From Saccharomonospora marina XMU15 (GTDB taxonomy: Bacteria > Actinomycetota > Actinomycetes > Mycobacteriales > Pseudonocardiaceae), in NCBI RefSeq assembly GCF_000244955.1, contig NZ_CM001439.1, positions 3,522,136 through 3,586,135 of the forward strand: a stretch of 64,000 bases of DNA, in the 5' to 3' direction. A program made the position numbers and the translations under genes. The notes below the pieces were generated by a model, which had not been told where the DNA came from, did not search any database, and saw only the letters and a list, made by a program, of their open reading frames with translations. Positions 17,207-25,661 of this stretch are shown here, piece by piece (position 1 is the stretch's first letter; every line of letters begins with the position of its first letter).

Positions 17207-18700
17207 GGCGCCGCGGCCGTAGAAGACGGCCCGCAGCGTCTTCCACAGGATCACCAGGTCCAGCGCCAGCGACCAGTCCTCCACGTAGCGAAGGTCGAGC
17301 CGAACGCTGTCCTCCCACGACAGCTCGCTGCGGCCGCTCACCTGCCACAGGCCCGTCAGACCCGGCTTCACGAGCAACCTGCGCCGCACGTCGGGCTCGT
17401 ACTGCTCGGTCTCCTCCGGCAGCGGCGGGCGGGGGCCCACGAGCGACATCTGCCCGGCGAGCACGTTGACCAGCTGCGGAAGCTCGTCCAGCGAGTAGCG
17501 CCGCAGCAGTGCGCCGACAGCCGTCACCCGGGGATCGTCACGGATCTTGAACAACGGACCGCAACCCTCGTTGTGGGTGAGCAGGTCCTTTCGCACGGCG
17601 TCGGCGTCGACCACCATCGTGCGGAACTTGAGCATGGTGAAGGTGTCGCCGTCCCTGCCGACGCGTCGCTGCCGGTATACGACCGGACCGGGGTCGCCCA
17701 CCTTGATCGCCAGCGCGATCAGCAGCAGTGCAGGGGCGGCCAGCACCAGCAACACGGCCGCGGCCAGCCGGTCGACGATCTCCTTGACCACCCGGCGGCC
17801 TCCGGTGAAGGCGGGTGCGGTGACCCGCAGCAGTGGCATCCCCAGCACGCCGGAGACGTCGAGGCGCGGACCTGCCACCTCCATCAGCACGGGGGCGACC
17901 ACCAGTTCCGCCGACGTCTCCTCCAGGTCCCAGGCCAGCCGCTGCAGCCGGTGCGGAGTCCAGTACTGGTCGGCGGTGACGGCCACCACGCGGTAGCCGC
18001 CGCGCCGGACGTGCTCGGCGATGTCGTCCAGTCGCCCGACCACCGGTACGCCGTCGACCTCGCCGCCCTCGACACCCGAGGGGGTACACGCCGCCTCCAC
18101 CCGCCAGCCGACATGCGGCAGCGCCCTGGTGCGCTCCACCAGGTCCCGCACGGTGTCGGGGTTGCCCGCCGCCATCACCGGAAGCAGGCACTGGCCGTGC
18201 CTCCTGGCCCGGTGCAGCAACCTGCGCAGCGCGTAGCGCGCAGGGAACATCACGGCGGCCACGGCGGGTACGACGTAGAACACCCACGGCTTCACCTCCA
18301 GCGCGCCCGCGAGCAGCCCGCCGAAGGCGACGAGGACGGCAGCGACGATCAGCGCCGCACCGACCCTGCGGAACTCCTCTGGGCCCTCGCCGAGTCCCCG
18401 CTGGCTCCACGCCCTGCACGCAGGCAGCGCCAGCAGGACAGCGGCTGTCGTGCCGAGGGCGTGCGGCTCGTCGAACCGGCCCGCTCCGCCGATCAACACG
18501 CCGCTCACGACCACAACCACGACGGTCACCAGGATGTCGCTGCCGATGACCCAGTTGCGGTACCGGCGTTCCCACGCCATCGCGGCCGGGGCCGACCGCG
18601 CAGCCCTGGAAACCGCCGTTGTTGCCCGGAAGGCCGAGTTGGCGCTTCTGCGGGGCAGCCCGTGGTCGGACGGCGACGACGGCCATACCGACTCGTCCAT
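17201..18700 (-). CDS. Polyprenyl-phosphate sugar-1-phosphate transferase (exopolysaccharide initiating enzyme)
   Basis: The 499-aa membrane protein has four or five N-terminal helices, a Rossmann-like CoA-binding middle domain (QCLLPVMAAGNPDTVRDLV) and the C-terminal catalytic domain with RRVGRDGDTFTMLKFRTMVVDAD, RRYSLDELPQLVNVL, MSLVGPRPPLP and KPGLTGLWQVSGRS. It should transfer a sugar 1-phosphate to undecaprenyl phosphate to start exopolysaccharide or cell-surface glycan assembly. I use ATG at 18700 (GGGGAGG upstream); ATG 18718 is also open. No other glycan genes are adjacent. The gene's end runs into a 21-bp repeat array. Confidence 0.9.
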   Translation of the reverse strand: MDESVWPSSPSDHGLPRRSANSAFRATTAVSRAARSAPAAMAWERRYRNWVIGSDILVTVVVVVVSGVLIGGAGRFDEPHALGTTAAVLLALPACRAWSQRGLGEGPEEFRRVGAALIVAAVLVAFGGLLAGALEVKPWVFYVVPAVAAVMFPARYALRRLLHRARRHGQCLLPVMAAGNPDTVRDLVERTRALPHVGWRVEAACTPSGVEGGEVDGVPVVGRLDDIAEHVRRGGYRVVAVTADQYWTPHRLQRLAWDLEETSAELVVAPVLMEVAGPRLDVSGVLGMPLLRVTAPAFTGGRRVVKEIVDRLAAAVLLVLAAPALLLIALAIKVGDPGPVVYRQRRVGRDGDTFTMLKFRTMVVDADAVRKDLLTHNEGCGPLFKIRDDPRVTAVGALLRRYSLDELPQLVNVLAGQMSLVGPRPPLPEETEQYEPDVRRRLLVKPGLTGLWQVSGRSELSWEDSVRLDLRYVEDWSLALDLVILWKTLRAVFYGRGAY

Positions 18701-19234
18701 GCAGCCTCCCCGCGTCAATCTGTTCCGCGACCGGATGTCGTGCGCCGCGATGTCACGTCATCCCGCCGCGACTAAACGCGGAGAGTGACCAAACCGAACA
18801 CACGCTCGGTAGCGGAGTGCGGATTCCATGACGAGGTATCGAACCGGGCTGGCCCCCTGTTACAACGGATTCCCTGGCAGGGCGGGTTTCCGAGAGCGAC
18901 CAAAGACGACGGTCGGATCACCTGTCAGTCACGAAACGTAACGATGCTGCGGAGTCACCAAGTACCCACTGTAGTCAGTGGAGGGGTGACATGGCGTGGT
19001 CAGCGGCACGACGGCACCGGAACGGGCCGTATCGACGTGCCGGCCGGAGCGCGAGCTGATCCATTGTGGATAGCAGGCAAGATCACCGAAGGTGCCCGGC
19101 CGGGCATGGTGAGTGACAGTAAATGTGTCGTGACTCACGACAGGAAATCGTGGGATGCCGCAGTGGGTTGGACGAAGCTGTGACGGGAACACGAAGAAGA
19201 CCAGGCGGCCGCCGGGTCTGACAACAGAAGCTTG
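18701..19234. other. 534-bp intergenic region, no gene recognised
   Basis: This stretch lies between the sugar transferase start and a tRNA-Val gene. It includes a small hairpin CCCACTGTAGTCAGTGG near 18964-18980. Open frames here (for example plus strand 18785-19183) have no recognisable product, ribosome-binding site or actinobacterial codon bias. It probably contains the sugar transferase promoter. Confidence 0.5.
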
Positions 19235-19309
19235 TGGTGGGCGATACTGGGATCGAACCAGTGACCTCTTCGGTGTGAACGAAGCGCTCTCCCGCTGAGC
19301 TAATCGCCC
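19235..19309 (-). tRNA. tRNA-Val (anticodon CAC)
   Basis: Read on the minus strand, the sequence opens GGGCGATTAGCTCAGCGGGA and closes with ATCGCCC plus an encoded ACCA. The anticodon stem CTTCG/CGAAG encloses the loop TTCACAC, so the anticodon is CAC (valine, GUG). The T arm TTCGATC is normal. It lies on the strand opposite to the Gly-Cys-Val tRNA array at 20.2-20.5 kb. Confidence 0.95.
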
Positions 19310-19550
19310 CCTCGCGGTGTGGCACAGACTCTACCGGACGCCGATTCGGGCCTCGCCGCCGGGTGGGATCAAGGTCAGCACGGTACGCACATCCCCTACC
19401 ACGGAACGCACAATCGCCTGCTGAGCAGGGATTCCGCCGGGGTGAGCGGCCGAGGGGGACAGAGGTCACCTGCGACATTCGCGCGACGGTTCTATCGCCA
19501 CGACGCCAAACCGAGCAGTATGTACGTGGAGCGCGATCACCAGCTCCGTA

Positions 19551-19564
19551 CACACGTACGTGTG
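19551..19564. promoter_or_regulatory. Perfect 14-bp palindrome upstream of the SsgA-family gene
   Basis: CACACGTACGTGTG is self-complementary and lies 94 bp before the ssg-like start, in a 349-bp gap (19310-19658) with no gene that I recognise. It is a plausible operator, but the cognate regulator is unknown. Confidence 0.4.
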
Positions 19565-19658
19565 GTCTTCGGAGAATTGGTGAGCGAGCCTGCGCCGGGG
19601 CGCGTCTCACAGGCAGGACTCGGCCGACAGGCCGGGGAGGGAGCAGAAGGGTACGACC

Positions 19659-20084
19659 ATGCGAAACGATCACGTGACGCTGCGGTCAACGGCGGTCTTC
19701 GATCTACTGGCGCCGCGGACGCCTCCCGTTCCGGTGAAAGTCGAGTTGCGCTACGACACGCGCGACCCCTACGCGGTCGTGGCGGCATTCCGCACCGGCA
19801 GGGCAGGCTGGGTCGAATGGGTGTACGCCCGCGACCTGCTCGCCGATGGCCTGCTCGGCGACGCCGGCGACGGTGATGTGCGGATCCGGCCCTCGATCGA
19901 AGACCCGGAGTCCGTGCTCATCGAGCTGAACTCGCCGTCAGGCCACGCCATGTTCGAGGCCTCCGCCCAGGAGCTCGCGGACTTCCTCGACCGCACCTAC
20001 GACGTGGTGCTGCCGGGCAACGAGCACCTCTGGGTGGACGTCGACGATGCGCTGACGCATCTCATCCCGAACGATCTGACCTGA
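19659..20084 (+). CDS. SsgA-family sporulation/cell division protein (SsgB-like)
   Basis: The 141-aa protein shows the SsgA-family order: a start with a hydrophobic LRSTAVFDLLAP, then VPVKVELRYDTRDPYAVVAAFRTGRAGWVEWVYARDLLADGL, then IRPS and FEASAQELADFLDRTYDVV. SsgA-like proteins are restricted to morphologically complex actinomycetes; SsgB helps place FtsZ at sporulation septa. Sequence resembles the SsgB branch most, but I cannot separate paralogues by eye. It is flanked by tRNA genes on both sides. Confidence 0.88.
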   Translation: MRNDHVTLRSTAVFDLLAPRTPPVPVKVELRYDTRDPYAVVAAFRTGRAGWVEWVYARDLLADGLLGDAGDGDVRIRPSIEDPESVLIELNSPSGHAMFEASAQELADFLDRTYDVVLPGNEHLWVDVDDALTHLIPNDLT

Positions 20085-20195
20085 TGAGCGGCACGAGCCC
20101 GCGATGAGCACCCCCGGTGCACCCGGCCGAGGGGTGATCCGATACAGTTTGCGCACACGCCACGGCGAAGGGCCGACCGGCCCGGAACCGGGAAC

Positions 20196-20268
20196 GCGGA
20201 CGTAGCGCAGCTGGTAGCGCATCACCTTGCCAAGGTGAGGGTCGCGGGTTCGAATCCCGTCGTCCGCT
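20196..20268 (+). tRNA. tRNA-Gly (anticodon GCC)
   Basis: The 73-nt cloverleaf starts GCGGACG and ends CGTCCGC plus T. The anticodon stem CACC/GGTG region carries loop TTGCCAA, giving GCC. CCA is not encoded. It is first in a Gly-Cys-Val array. Confidence 0.95.
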
Positions 20269-20323
20269 CGACTGCGGCGGCATTCCGCAGTTGGATCAGG
20301 CAGCTGCCCGATCCACAGAACAC

Positions 20324-20395
20324 GGCGGAGTGGCCGAGTGGTTCAGGCAAGGGCCTGCAAAGCCCTGTACACGGGTTCGATTCCCGTCTCCGCCT
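20324..20395 (+). tRNA. tRNA-Cys (anticodon GCA)
   Basis: The acceptor stem is GGCGGAG paired with CTCCGCC. The stem GGGC/GCCC carries loop CTGCAAA, so the anticodon is GCA. The T arm is GGGTTCGATTCCC. CCA is not encoded. It is second in the array. Confidence 0.95.
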
Positions 20396-20396
20396 C

Positions 20397-20471
20397 GCGC
20401 GATTAGCTCAGCGGGAGAGCGCTACCTTGACACGGTAGAGGTCACTGGTTCGATCCCAGTATCGCGCACCA
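20397..20471 (+). tRNA. tRNA-Val (anticodon GAC)
   Basis: The acceptor stem is GCGCGAT with ATCGCGC, followed by an encoded ACCA. Stem CTACC/GGTAG carries loop TTGACAC, so the anticodon is GAC. It begins one base after tRNA-Cys. It closes the array and is followed by a strong hairpin. Confidence 0.95.
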
Positions 20472-20487
20472 CCTGTTTCTCCAGGTC

Positions 20488-20522
20488 AAACCTCCAACGG
20501 TGATCACCACCGGTGGGGGTTT
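20488..20522 (+). terminator. Terminator hairpin of the tRNA array
   Basis: AAACCTCCAACGGTG (20488-20502) pairs with CACCGGTGGGGGTTT (20508-20522) across a 5-nt loop, with one mismatch and one G-U pair in 15 positions. It starts 17 bp after tRNA-Val. From there to 20803 I see no gene. Confidence 0.8.
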
Positions 20523-20803
20523 CGTCGTCACCGGGAGCACAGCCCTGAAACAGTCGATCTTGCTCGGCAACACCCGCAGCGGTCGACGACAGCAACTTCG
20601 CCGTAGACGAGTTGGCCGTCGCAGCCTGACCGCAACCGTGCGAGCGCGACCGCCCGATCACAACCGCTCACGGCCTGCCTGCCGAACAGCTACCTCAACG
20701 ACCTCGACACGCTGCACGCCGGCTCGGTGAACTCGGTCCGGAAGCCGTGGGACAACGCCTCGAGCCGGATCGGGCGATGAGCGAACGTCGGAACCAGCCG
20801 CGT

Positions 20804-21976
20804 TCACCGATTGGCGGCCAGCACAGCCGCGAGGCCCTCTTGCAGATCCTTGACGAAATACTCGGGAACCTCCAGCGACGGGAAGTGTCCCCCGGTCTCG
20901 GGTGACCTCCACCGGACGATCTGCCGGTACCGCTGCTGCGCCCATGGGCGTGGACACTTCTCGATGTCGCGGGGATACATGCTGATCGCTGCCGGGACGT
21001 CGACCCGAAGCTCGGGATCGAGCGAATTGTGGCTTTCGTAGTAGATGCGCGCCGACGACGCGCCTGTCCGCGTCAGCCAGTACAGGGTGACGTCGTCAAG
21101 AACGCGGTCCATGGAAATCGTCTCGAAAGGACTGTCTTCTGTGTCCGACCACTCGGCGAACTTGTCGAGTATCCAGGCAAGAAGCCCGACCGGTGAGTCG
21201 ACGAGCGAGTAGCCGATGGTCTGCGGCCGGGTCGCCTGCTGCTTCGCATACGCCGCGCGGTGGTGCCAGAAATCGTGGGTTTCCTCTGTCCACTTGCGCT
21301 CGATCGCCGTCAGCCCTTCCGTTGTCAACCCGGGCGGTGCCTGCGCGAACGTCGTGTGAATACCGAGAACATGCGCCGGGAACCTGCCGCCGAGAACCGT
21401 GGTGATATTGCCTCCCCAGTCGCCGCCGTGGGCCGCGAACTTGCCGTAACCGAGCCTTCCCATCAGTTCCACCCATGCGGCCGCGATCTTTTCGGTTCCC
21501 CACCCGGTGGTGGCCGGTTTGTCGCTGTAGCCGAAGCCGGGTAGCGACGGGATCACGACGTGGAACGCCGGTGCGCCCGCGTCTTTCGGATCCGCCAACT
21601 CGTCCACCACGTCGACGAACTCGGCGATGCTGCCTGGCCAACCGTGCGTCAAGAGCAAAGGAGTGGCATCCGCGCGCGCGGATCGGCGGTGCAGGAAGTG
21701 GATTCCCAGACCGTCGATGGTCGTGCGGAACTGGCCGATCCGGTCGAGGCGCCTTTCGAAAGAGCGCCAGTCGTACTCGGTGCGCCAGTAGTTCACGACA
21801 TCGACGAGGTCGACGAGGGGAACACCCTGATCCCACCGGCGAGGATCAGGCGCGGCGTGGTGGACCGTCTCGGCTTCCGGTAGCCGCGCCGCGGCCAACC
21901 GCGCGCGCAGCTCGTCGAGGTCGGCGTCGGTTGCGTGCGCTTCGAATGCTTGCACGTCGCTGGCTGGGCGGGGCAT
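20804..21976 (-). CDS. Epoxide hydrolase (alpha/beta hydrolase, EHN type)
   Basis: The 390-aa protein has the EHN lid-anchoring N-terminus (DLDELRARLAAARLPEAE, GVPLVDLVDVVNYWRTEYDWRSFE) followed by an alpha/beta hydrolase core: oxyanion HGWPGS, nucleophile Asp in HGGDWGG, a Tyr-rich lid, and the terminal His in GGHFPSLEVPEYF. It should open epoxides to diols, probably for detoxification. Length is typical of the microsomal-like family. The gene is divergent from the CGNR regulator, and two copies of an inverted repeat between them suggest direct control by it. Confidence 0.9.
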   Translation of the reverse strand: MPRPASDVQAFEAHATDADLDELRARLAAARLPEAETVHHAAPDPRRWDQGVPLVDLVDVVNYWRTEYDWRSFERRLDRIGQFRTTIDGLGIHFLHRRSARADATPLLLTHGWPGSIAEFVDVVDELADPKDAGAPAFHVVIPSLPGFGYSDKPATTGWGTEKIAAAWVELMGRLGYGKFAAHGGDWGGNITTVLGGRFPAHVLGIHTTFAQAPPGLTTEGLTAIERKWTEETHDFWHHRAAYAKQQATRPQTIGYSLVDSPVGLLAWILDKFAEWSDTEDSPFETISMDRVLDDVTLYWLTRTGASSARIYYESHNSLDPELRVDVPAAISMYPRDIEKCPRPWAQQRYRQIVRWRSPETGGHFPSLEVPEYFVKDLQEGLAAVLAANR

Positions 21977-22018
21977 GAGACCTCCTGGCCGTCGTGGAAC
22001 CGGCCACGACCAATCGCG

Positions 22019-22077
22019 AACCGGCTAAGACGGTTCTACCAGTCCGCCGTGCCGCTGTGCAACCAGCTAAGGTGGTT
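22019..22077. promoter_or_regulatory. Twin operators between epoxide hydrolase and CGNR genes
   Basis: AACCGGCTAAGACGGTT (22019-22035) and AACCAGCTAAGGTGGTT (22061-22077) are two 17-bp copies of AACC-N9-GGTT with the same inner GCTAAG, spaced 42 bp (four helical turns). The second ends 2 bp before the CGNR start codon. A TAAGGT inside it fits a TAnnnT -10 box for a leaderless transcript. The repeats are seen; binding by the CGNR protein is inferred. Confidence 0.65.
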
Positions 22078-22079
22078 CC

Positions 22080-22655
22080 ATGCGTGCTGGGTTCCCCGAA
22101 TTCCGCCTCGGTAGCGTGCTGGCGACCAGCTTCACGGCGACCCTGACCGAGCGTCGTGGCGACGCTGTGGAGCGCATTCCCACGCCGCAGCGACTCGTCG
22201 ACTGGCTCGCGGTGAACGGCCTGGCCGTGGAGTCCTGCACCACCGCCCAGCTCGAACTCGCGCGGGAACTGAGGGAGTCGATCCACGCCGCCGCGACAGC
22301 GGCCGCGCTCCAGGAAGCCCTGCCCGCGGCTGCTGTCCAGATCATCAATGACCGCAGCATCCAGGGTCGGGCCGCGGCTGTGCTCACACCCGAGGGCGAT
22401 CGGCGTTGGCAACTCAGCTCGGCTTCCCGCGTGGAAGACGCGTTGAGCGTGATCGCCGCCGACGCGATCAGCATCATCGCGGGCGAGCGAGACGGAAGGC
22501 TGGCACTGTGCGCGTCACCAACCTGCCAGGCCGCGTTCTTCGACACCAGCCAGAGCCGCACCCGCAAGTGGTGTGACATGAACACGTGCGGGAATCGGCA
22601 GAAGAAGGCGCGCTTCAACGCCAACCGACGCAAAAAGCCCGCATCAGGGCAGTGA
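22080..22655 (+). CDS. CGNR zinc-finger (ABATE domain) regulator
   Basis: This 191-aa protein has an N-terminal stress-response/ABATE-like region (TERRGDAVERIPTPQRLVDWL) and the C-terminal CGNR zinc finger: LALCASPTCQAAFFDTSQSRTRKWCDMNTCGNRQKKARF, with four cysteines. Such proteins are predicted DNA-binding regulators paired with hydrolases or efflux genes. The ATG lies 2 bp after an operator-like repeat, so the mRNA is probably leaderless. It is likely autoregulated and controls the divergent epoxide hydrolase. Confidence 0.88.
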   Translation: MRAGFPEFRLGSVLATSFTATLTERRGDAVERIPTPQRLVDWLAVNGLAVESCTTAQLELARELRESIHAAATAAALQEALPAAAVQIINDRSIQGRAAAVLTPEGDRRWQLSSASRVEDALSVIAADAISIIAGERDGRLALCASPTCQAAFFDTSQSRTRKWCDMNTCGNRQKKARFNANRRKKPASGQ

Positions 22656-22839
22656 TCGTGGCCCAGGCACTGCTGAGCCGACACGATCGTCCGGAGCTGA
22701 TCCGACCCGCCGGTACCTCAACCACGACGTACGATGCCAACGGTCAACGCGTATCGCGGGCCTTGCCGCCTACAGTCGAGGATCCGTTTGCCAGTTCACA
22801 TGCCGCCCCTGCCGGTCTCAGAGCCCAGGTGCGAGTGTT

Positions 22840-24501
22840 CTACGCGGCCATGCCCGATGACGATCCCTTCGTTTTCGGCGTGTAGGGGATGTCGGCGAAC
22901 TCCAGCCGGATTCGGAGGGTCCGCATGATGCTGTTCAGCTTCAGCAGACCGATCTGTGAGAGGGTGAAGAGTTCGTCGACGTCCCAGGTCCTGCCAGCGA
23001 CGGCGAGCACGATGGTGCTGGGCTCGGCGTTAGTGCGTGTTGGGTCGAGTGCCCGGACTTTGTTGTCCAACTCTGTGAGGGCGGCGTCGGGCTCGTGGCG
23101 GATGGCCTCGGCCGACACGGCGGCCTGGGTGAAGAGATGGCTGGCCGCGGCGGCGCGGCCCAGCCACTTCACGTGTGCCAGCTCGCCGTTCGGGCCGACG
23201 ATGTCGCACAACTCGAACTTGGGATGCATGGGCGTGCGGGCGAAGTTGCGGTCCAGGCAGAGGTAGCCCGGCTGCTTGGCGACCAACTCGCAGTAGCGGT
23301 GTTCGTCGTCCTTCTCACCGCTGGGCACCCAGTGTGGGAACGTCAGGTCGCTGCGCTGCCGTAAAAGAGCGGCCACCTGGTCACGGATCTGCGTGACGTA
23401 GCCCTCGCCGATACGGAACCACTTGCCCTGGCTATGGCAGTAGCGCACGTGGTCGATGGTGGTCTCGAAGACCAACCACTTGCGTAGCGGAACCTGCCGC
23501 CCGTACTCGTCCTGACCATCCAAACCTTCGCAGGCGACCATCCGAGCGGATCCGAGGATGTCCAGCCGGCTGCGCTCAGGCAGCGCAGCGAATCGATCAA
23601 TGATCTCGTCGAGGTCGAGCGTGGTCTCGACGGCGAAGTCTTGCCCGGGGCCCAGCCGCACAACTTTGAAGGAGGTGGCGCCTTCGATCTCTCGAATGGC
23701 GTCGGCCGGCCAGGCCGTCCCGATCACGCCGGCGGTACTGTCGCCGCTCAGCGCTGCGGCCAGGCGCCGCTCCAGCTCCGGGATCATCGGATGGTGCTTG
23801 CTCAGCGGGCGGGTCTGGCTCAGGATGCGCAGGTCTGAGTCATCGTCGGGCTCGGCGACGACATTCTCGATGGCTCGCAAGTCGGAGAGCAGTGCTTCGG
23901 GATCCTCGGCAAGTGGTGCATAGAGTGCACTGCTGGCCTTGATGGTGTAGGGCCTGCCGGTGAGCCGCTCGTAGGTGAGCCCGGTCAGGTCCGCCCGGCC
24001 TGAGATGCGGGTGACGGTCTCACCGTGGGGCTCCAGCCCGAACCCGCCCAGGTCACTGCCGCCGGGGAACGAGGTCTGCGTGAGGCGTGCGGTCGCATCA
24101 AGTGCTGACCGTGCGACAGTGCGAAGGCGAGCGGAATCGAGGCGCCGGATACCGAAGAGCATGCCGAAACCGTCGTGGATGAGGAGATCGTCGAGCAGGT
24201 GATGACCACCGCCCCAGGTCAGGGCGTAGGTGTGGTCGGCCAACGGCACCAGTAGGACTGCGAAGGGAGTCTTACTGGGCAGTTCCATCGTGAGACTGGT
24301 CAGGCTCTGCAGGTGCGTGGCCCAGGTGGGCTTATCGGCGTGACGCACGCCCGCGATGACGCGGCAGGTGATCTCGGACAGCCGGATGGTTTCGTCGATC
24401 AGCACGTCCTCGGATGCGGCAGACAGCAGGTAATCCTCCAGATCGAGAAAACCGTCCAGGCGGTAGAGCGATACCGGATGGCAGGGGATGCGCGGAGGCA
24501 T
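22840..24501 (-). CDS. TIGR04141/DUF6119-like, sporadically distributed defence-island protein
   Basis: The 553-aa soluble protein contains blocks I associate with the TIGR04141 (DUF6119) family: an early lumenless region with PFAVLLVPLADHTYALTWGGGHHLLDD and FGMLFGIRRLD, DLTGLTYERLTGRPYTIKAS, and a C-terminal half with HRYCELVAKQPGYLCLDRNFARTPMHPKFELCDIVGPNGELAHVKWLGRAAAASHLFTQA, which resembles a metal-binding or nuclease-like core. Function is unknown; members occur patchily, often near restriction genes. ATG 24501 is preceded by AAGGAGC. It lies at the edge of the island; the family call is from memory. Confidence 0.6.
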   Translation of the reverse strand: MPPRIPCHPVSLYRLDGFLDLEDYLLSAASEDVLIDETIRLSEITCRVIAGVRHADKPTWATHLQSLTSLTMELPSKTPFAVLLVPLADHTYALTWGGGHHLLDDLLIHDGFGMLFGIRRLDSARLRTVARSALDATARLTQTSFPGGSDLGGFGLEPHGETVTRISGRADLTGLTYERLTGRPYTIKASSALYAPLAEDPEALLSDLRAIENVVAEPDDDSDLRILSQTRPLSKHHPMIPELERRLAAALSGDSTAGVIGTAWPADAIREIEGATSFKVVRLGPGQDFAVETTLDLDEIIDRFAALPERSRLDILGSARMVACEGLDGQDEYGRQVPLRKWLVFETTIDHVRYCHSQGKWFRIGEGYVTQIRDQVAALLRQRSDLTFPHWVPSGEKDDEHRYCELVAKQPGYLCLDRNFARTPMHPKFELCDIVGPNGELAHVKWLGRAAAASHLFTQAAVSAEAIRHEPDAALTELDNKVRALDPTRTNAEPSTIVLAVAGRTWDVDELFTLSQIGLLKLNSIMRTLRIRLEFADIPYTPKTKGSSSGMAA

Positions 24502-24706
24502 ATCGGCTCCTTGGCGGCGAGCGTGCCGGCGCACTCACCGGTGCAGGAGAGCACCGGAGCGTCGGCGGGGACCGTTGGATGACGGGATCGGGAAGGCCAG
24601 TGATCAAGATCTACTGGCGGACTCGGCGTATTGGCTCTACGCTCACCACCGTCCCTTCGTACAGATGTTCTGGATGGACGCCAGACCTATCGGAGCGGAA
24701 CATCAC

Positions 24707-24734
24707 GCGGCTCCCTGTTGCAGCAGGGAGCCGC
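24707..24734. terminator. Perfect 11-bp hairpin
   Basis: GCGGCTCCCTG (24707-24717) pairs exactly with CAGGGAGCCGC (24724-24734) around a 6-nt loop TTGCAG. No T run follows on either strand. It may terminate transcripts in either direction or be a relic of a mobile element. Confidence 0.55.
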
Positions 24735-24926
24735 GTTCTTGCACGGCAGGCACGGAGCCCGCGTGTTCTCATGATGCATCCCATCCTTGACACAGCTACG
24801 GAAGACGCGCCACCAAGCTTCGAACGGCTTGTAGCTACCGGTAAATGGCTATCCCCTGTTCGGTTGAGCTGATCAGCGGTAGCTACTTTCAGTTGTGATG
24901 TGTTAAAGACAGCGCAAGACAGCCCT

Positions 24927-24960
24927 CCCCTGATCGTGTATCACGCTACACGATCAGGGG
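24927..24960. terminator. Perfect 14-bp hairpin
   Basis: CCCCTGATCGTGTA (24927-24940) pairs exactly with TACACGATCAGGGG (24947-24960) around a 6-nt loop. It lies downstream of the long minus-strand restriction/kinase/PLD array and would terminate it before the TIGR04141-like gene. Confidence 0.65.
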
Positions 24961-25051
24961 ATGATCACTACATGCCGCATCCAGGTCGTCCGATGTACCT
25001 GCCACGCCGCCGCTCCCCTCATCGCGGCAACGAGGGGCGGGGGCGCCGGAG

Positions 25052-25210
25052 TCACATGTCGGCTTCGGCGAGCTGCTCCAGCGGTATACGGTGGAACTCC
25101 AGGTGGTCTTCCTGGTTGACCCGCTCCATGTCGATGATCGCGACCTCGAAGACGAGGTTGGTCTCGTGGTGAGCGGTGTCGTCTTCCGCGTAACCGTTCT
25201 CGGACCGCAT
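25052..25210 (-). CDS. Small 52-aa open frame, possibly a gene remnant
   Basis: The frame from ATG 25210 to TGA 25052 reads with normal composition, including NLVFEVAIIDMERVNQEDHLEFHR. An in-frame stop lies 11 codons upstream of the ATG, so it cannot be much longer. I do not recognise the protein. It could be a small gene or the 3' remnant of a larger one whose 5' part has decayed. Confidence 0.3.
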   Translation of the reverse strand: MRSENGYAEDDTAHHETNLVFEVAIIDMERVNQEDHLEFHRIPLEQLAEADM

Positions 25211-25661
25211 CGAGCAAGTCCGCGATCGTGCCTTGAGTACTCAGTTTCGCTTAACTCGTGGCCACTAGGCTGTCGAAGGGCGGCCTTGCCTTTGACTGCT
25301 CGCCCCGGCGGGTGGTGATCGCGAGCCTTGTCATCGCGGTCGCGTTCATCCGGCTGGTGGCGTGGGATTCTCGGCACCCTGCCGCTGCCGCTCGGCGTGG
25401 CCGGACACGAGGCTCCACCGTCATCATCGGGCTCAACGGACTGCGCCTTCGGCAATGAGCCGGGCGGCCACCAAGGGTTGTCGCCGGGGTGCAGCAGCGG
25501 CCGCCTTCCACGCAGTCAGCGAGCCGGGCGACGGTGCAGGCGGCACAGGGACAAAGCCCTCCGCCTCACACCGAGCCCCTTACATGCCGATCGGTCCAGC
25601 GTTCCGGCACTCGAACCGAGTGGGTGCCGCGCGTGCAACAACGTCCAGTGCTCCTTCGCTG

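Larger units (their letters stand above)
24502..25661. other. 1.16-kb degenerate stretch with hairpins and no clear gene apart from one small frame
   Basis: Between the TIGR04141-like gene and the phospholipase-D-family gene no frame carries recognisable protein blocks over its length. All six frames are interrupted or of non-coding composition. It holds two strong hairpins (24707-24734 and 24927-24960) and one short plausible reading frame (25052-25210). The stretch looks like decayed mobile or coding DNA, but I found no inverted-repeat ends or transposase motif. Confidence 0.5.

Noticed and set aside
18785-19183. Possible 132-aa gene before tRNA-Val
   Set aside because: No ribosome-binding site, atypical codon use, no recognisable domain.
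24707-24960. Insertion-sequence inverted-repeat ends
   Set aside because: Each hairpin is self-contained; the two are unlike each other, do not enclose a transposase, and no target duplication is visible.
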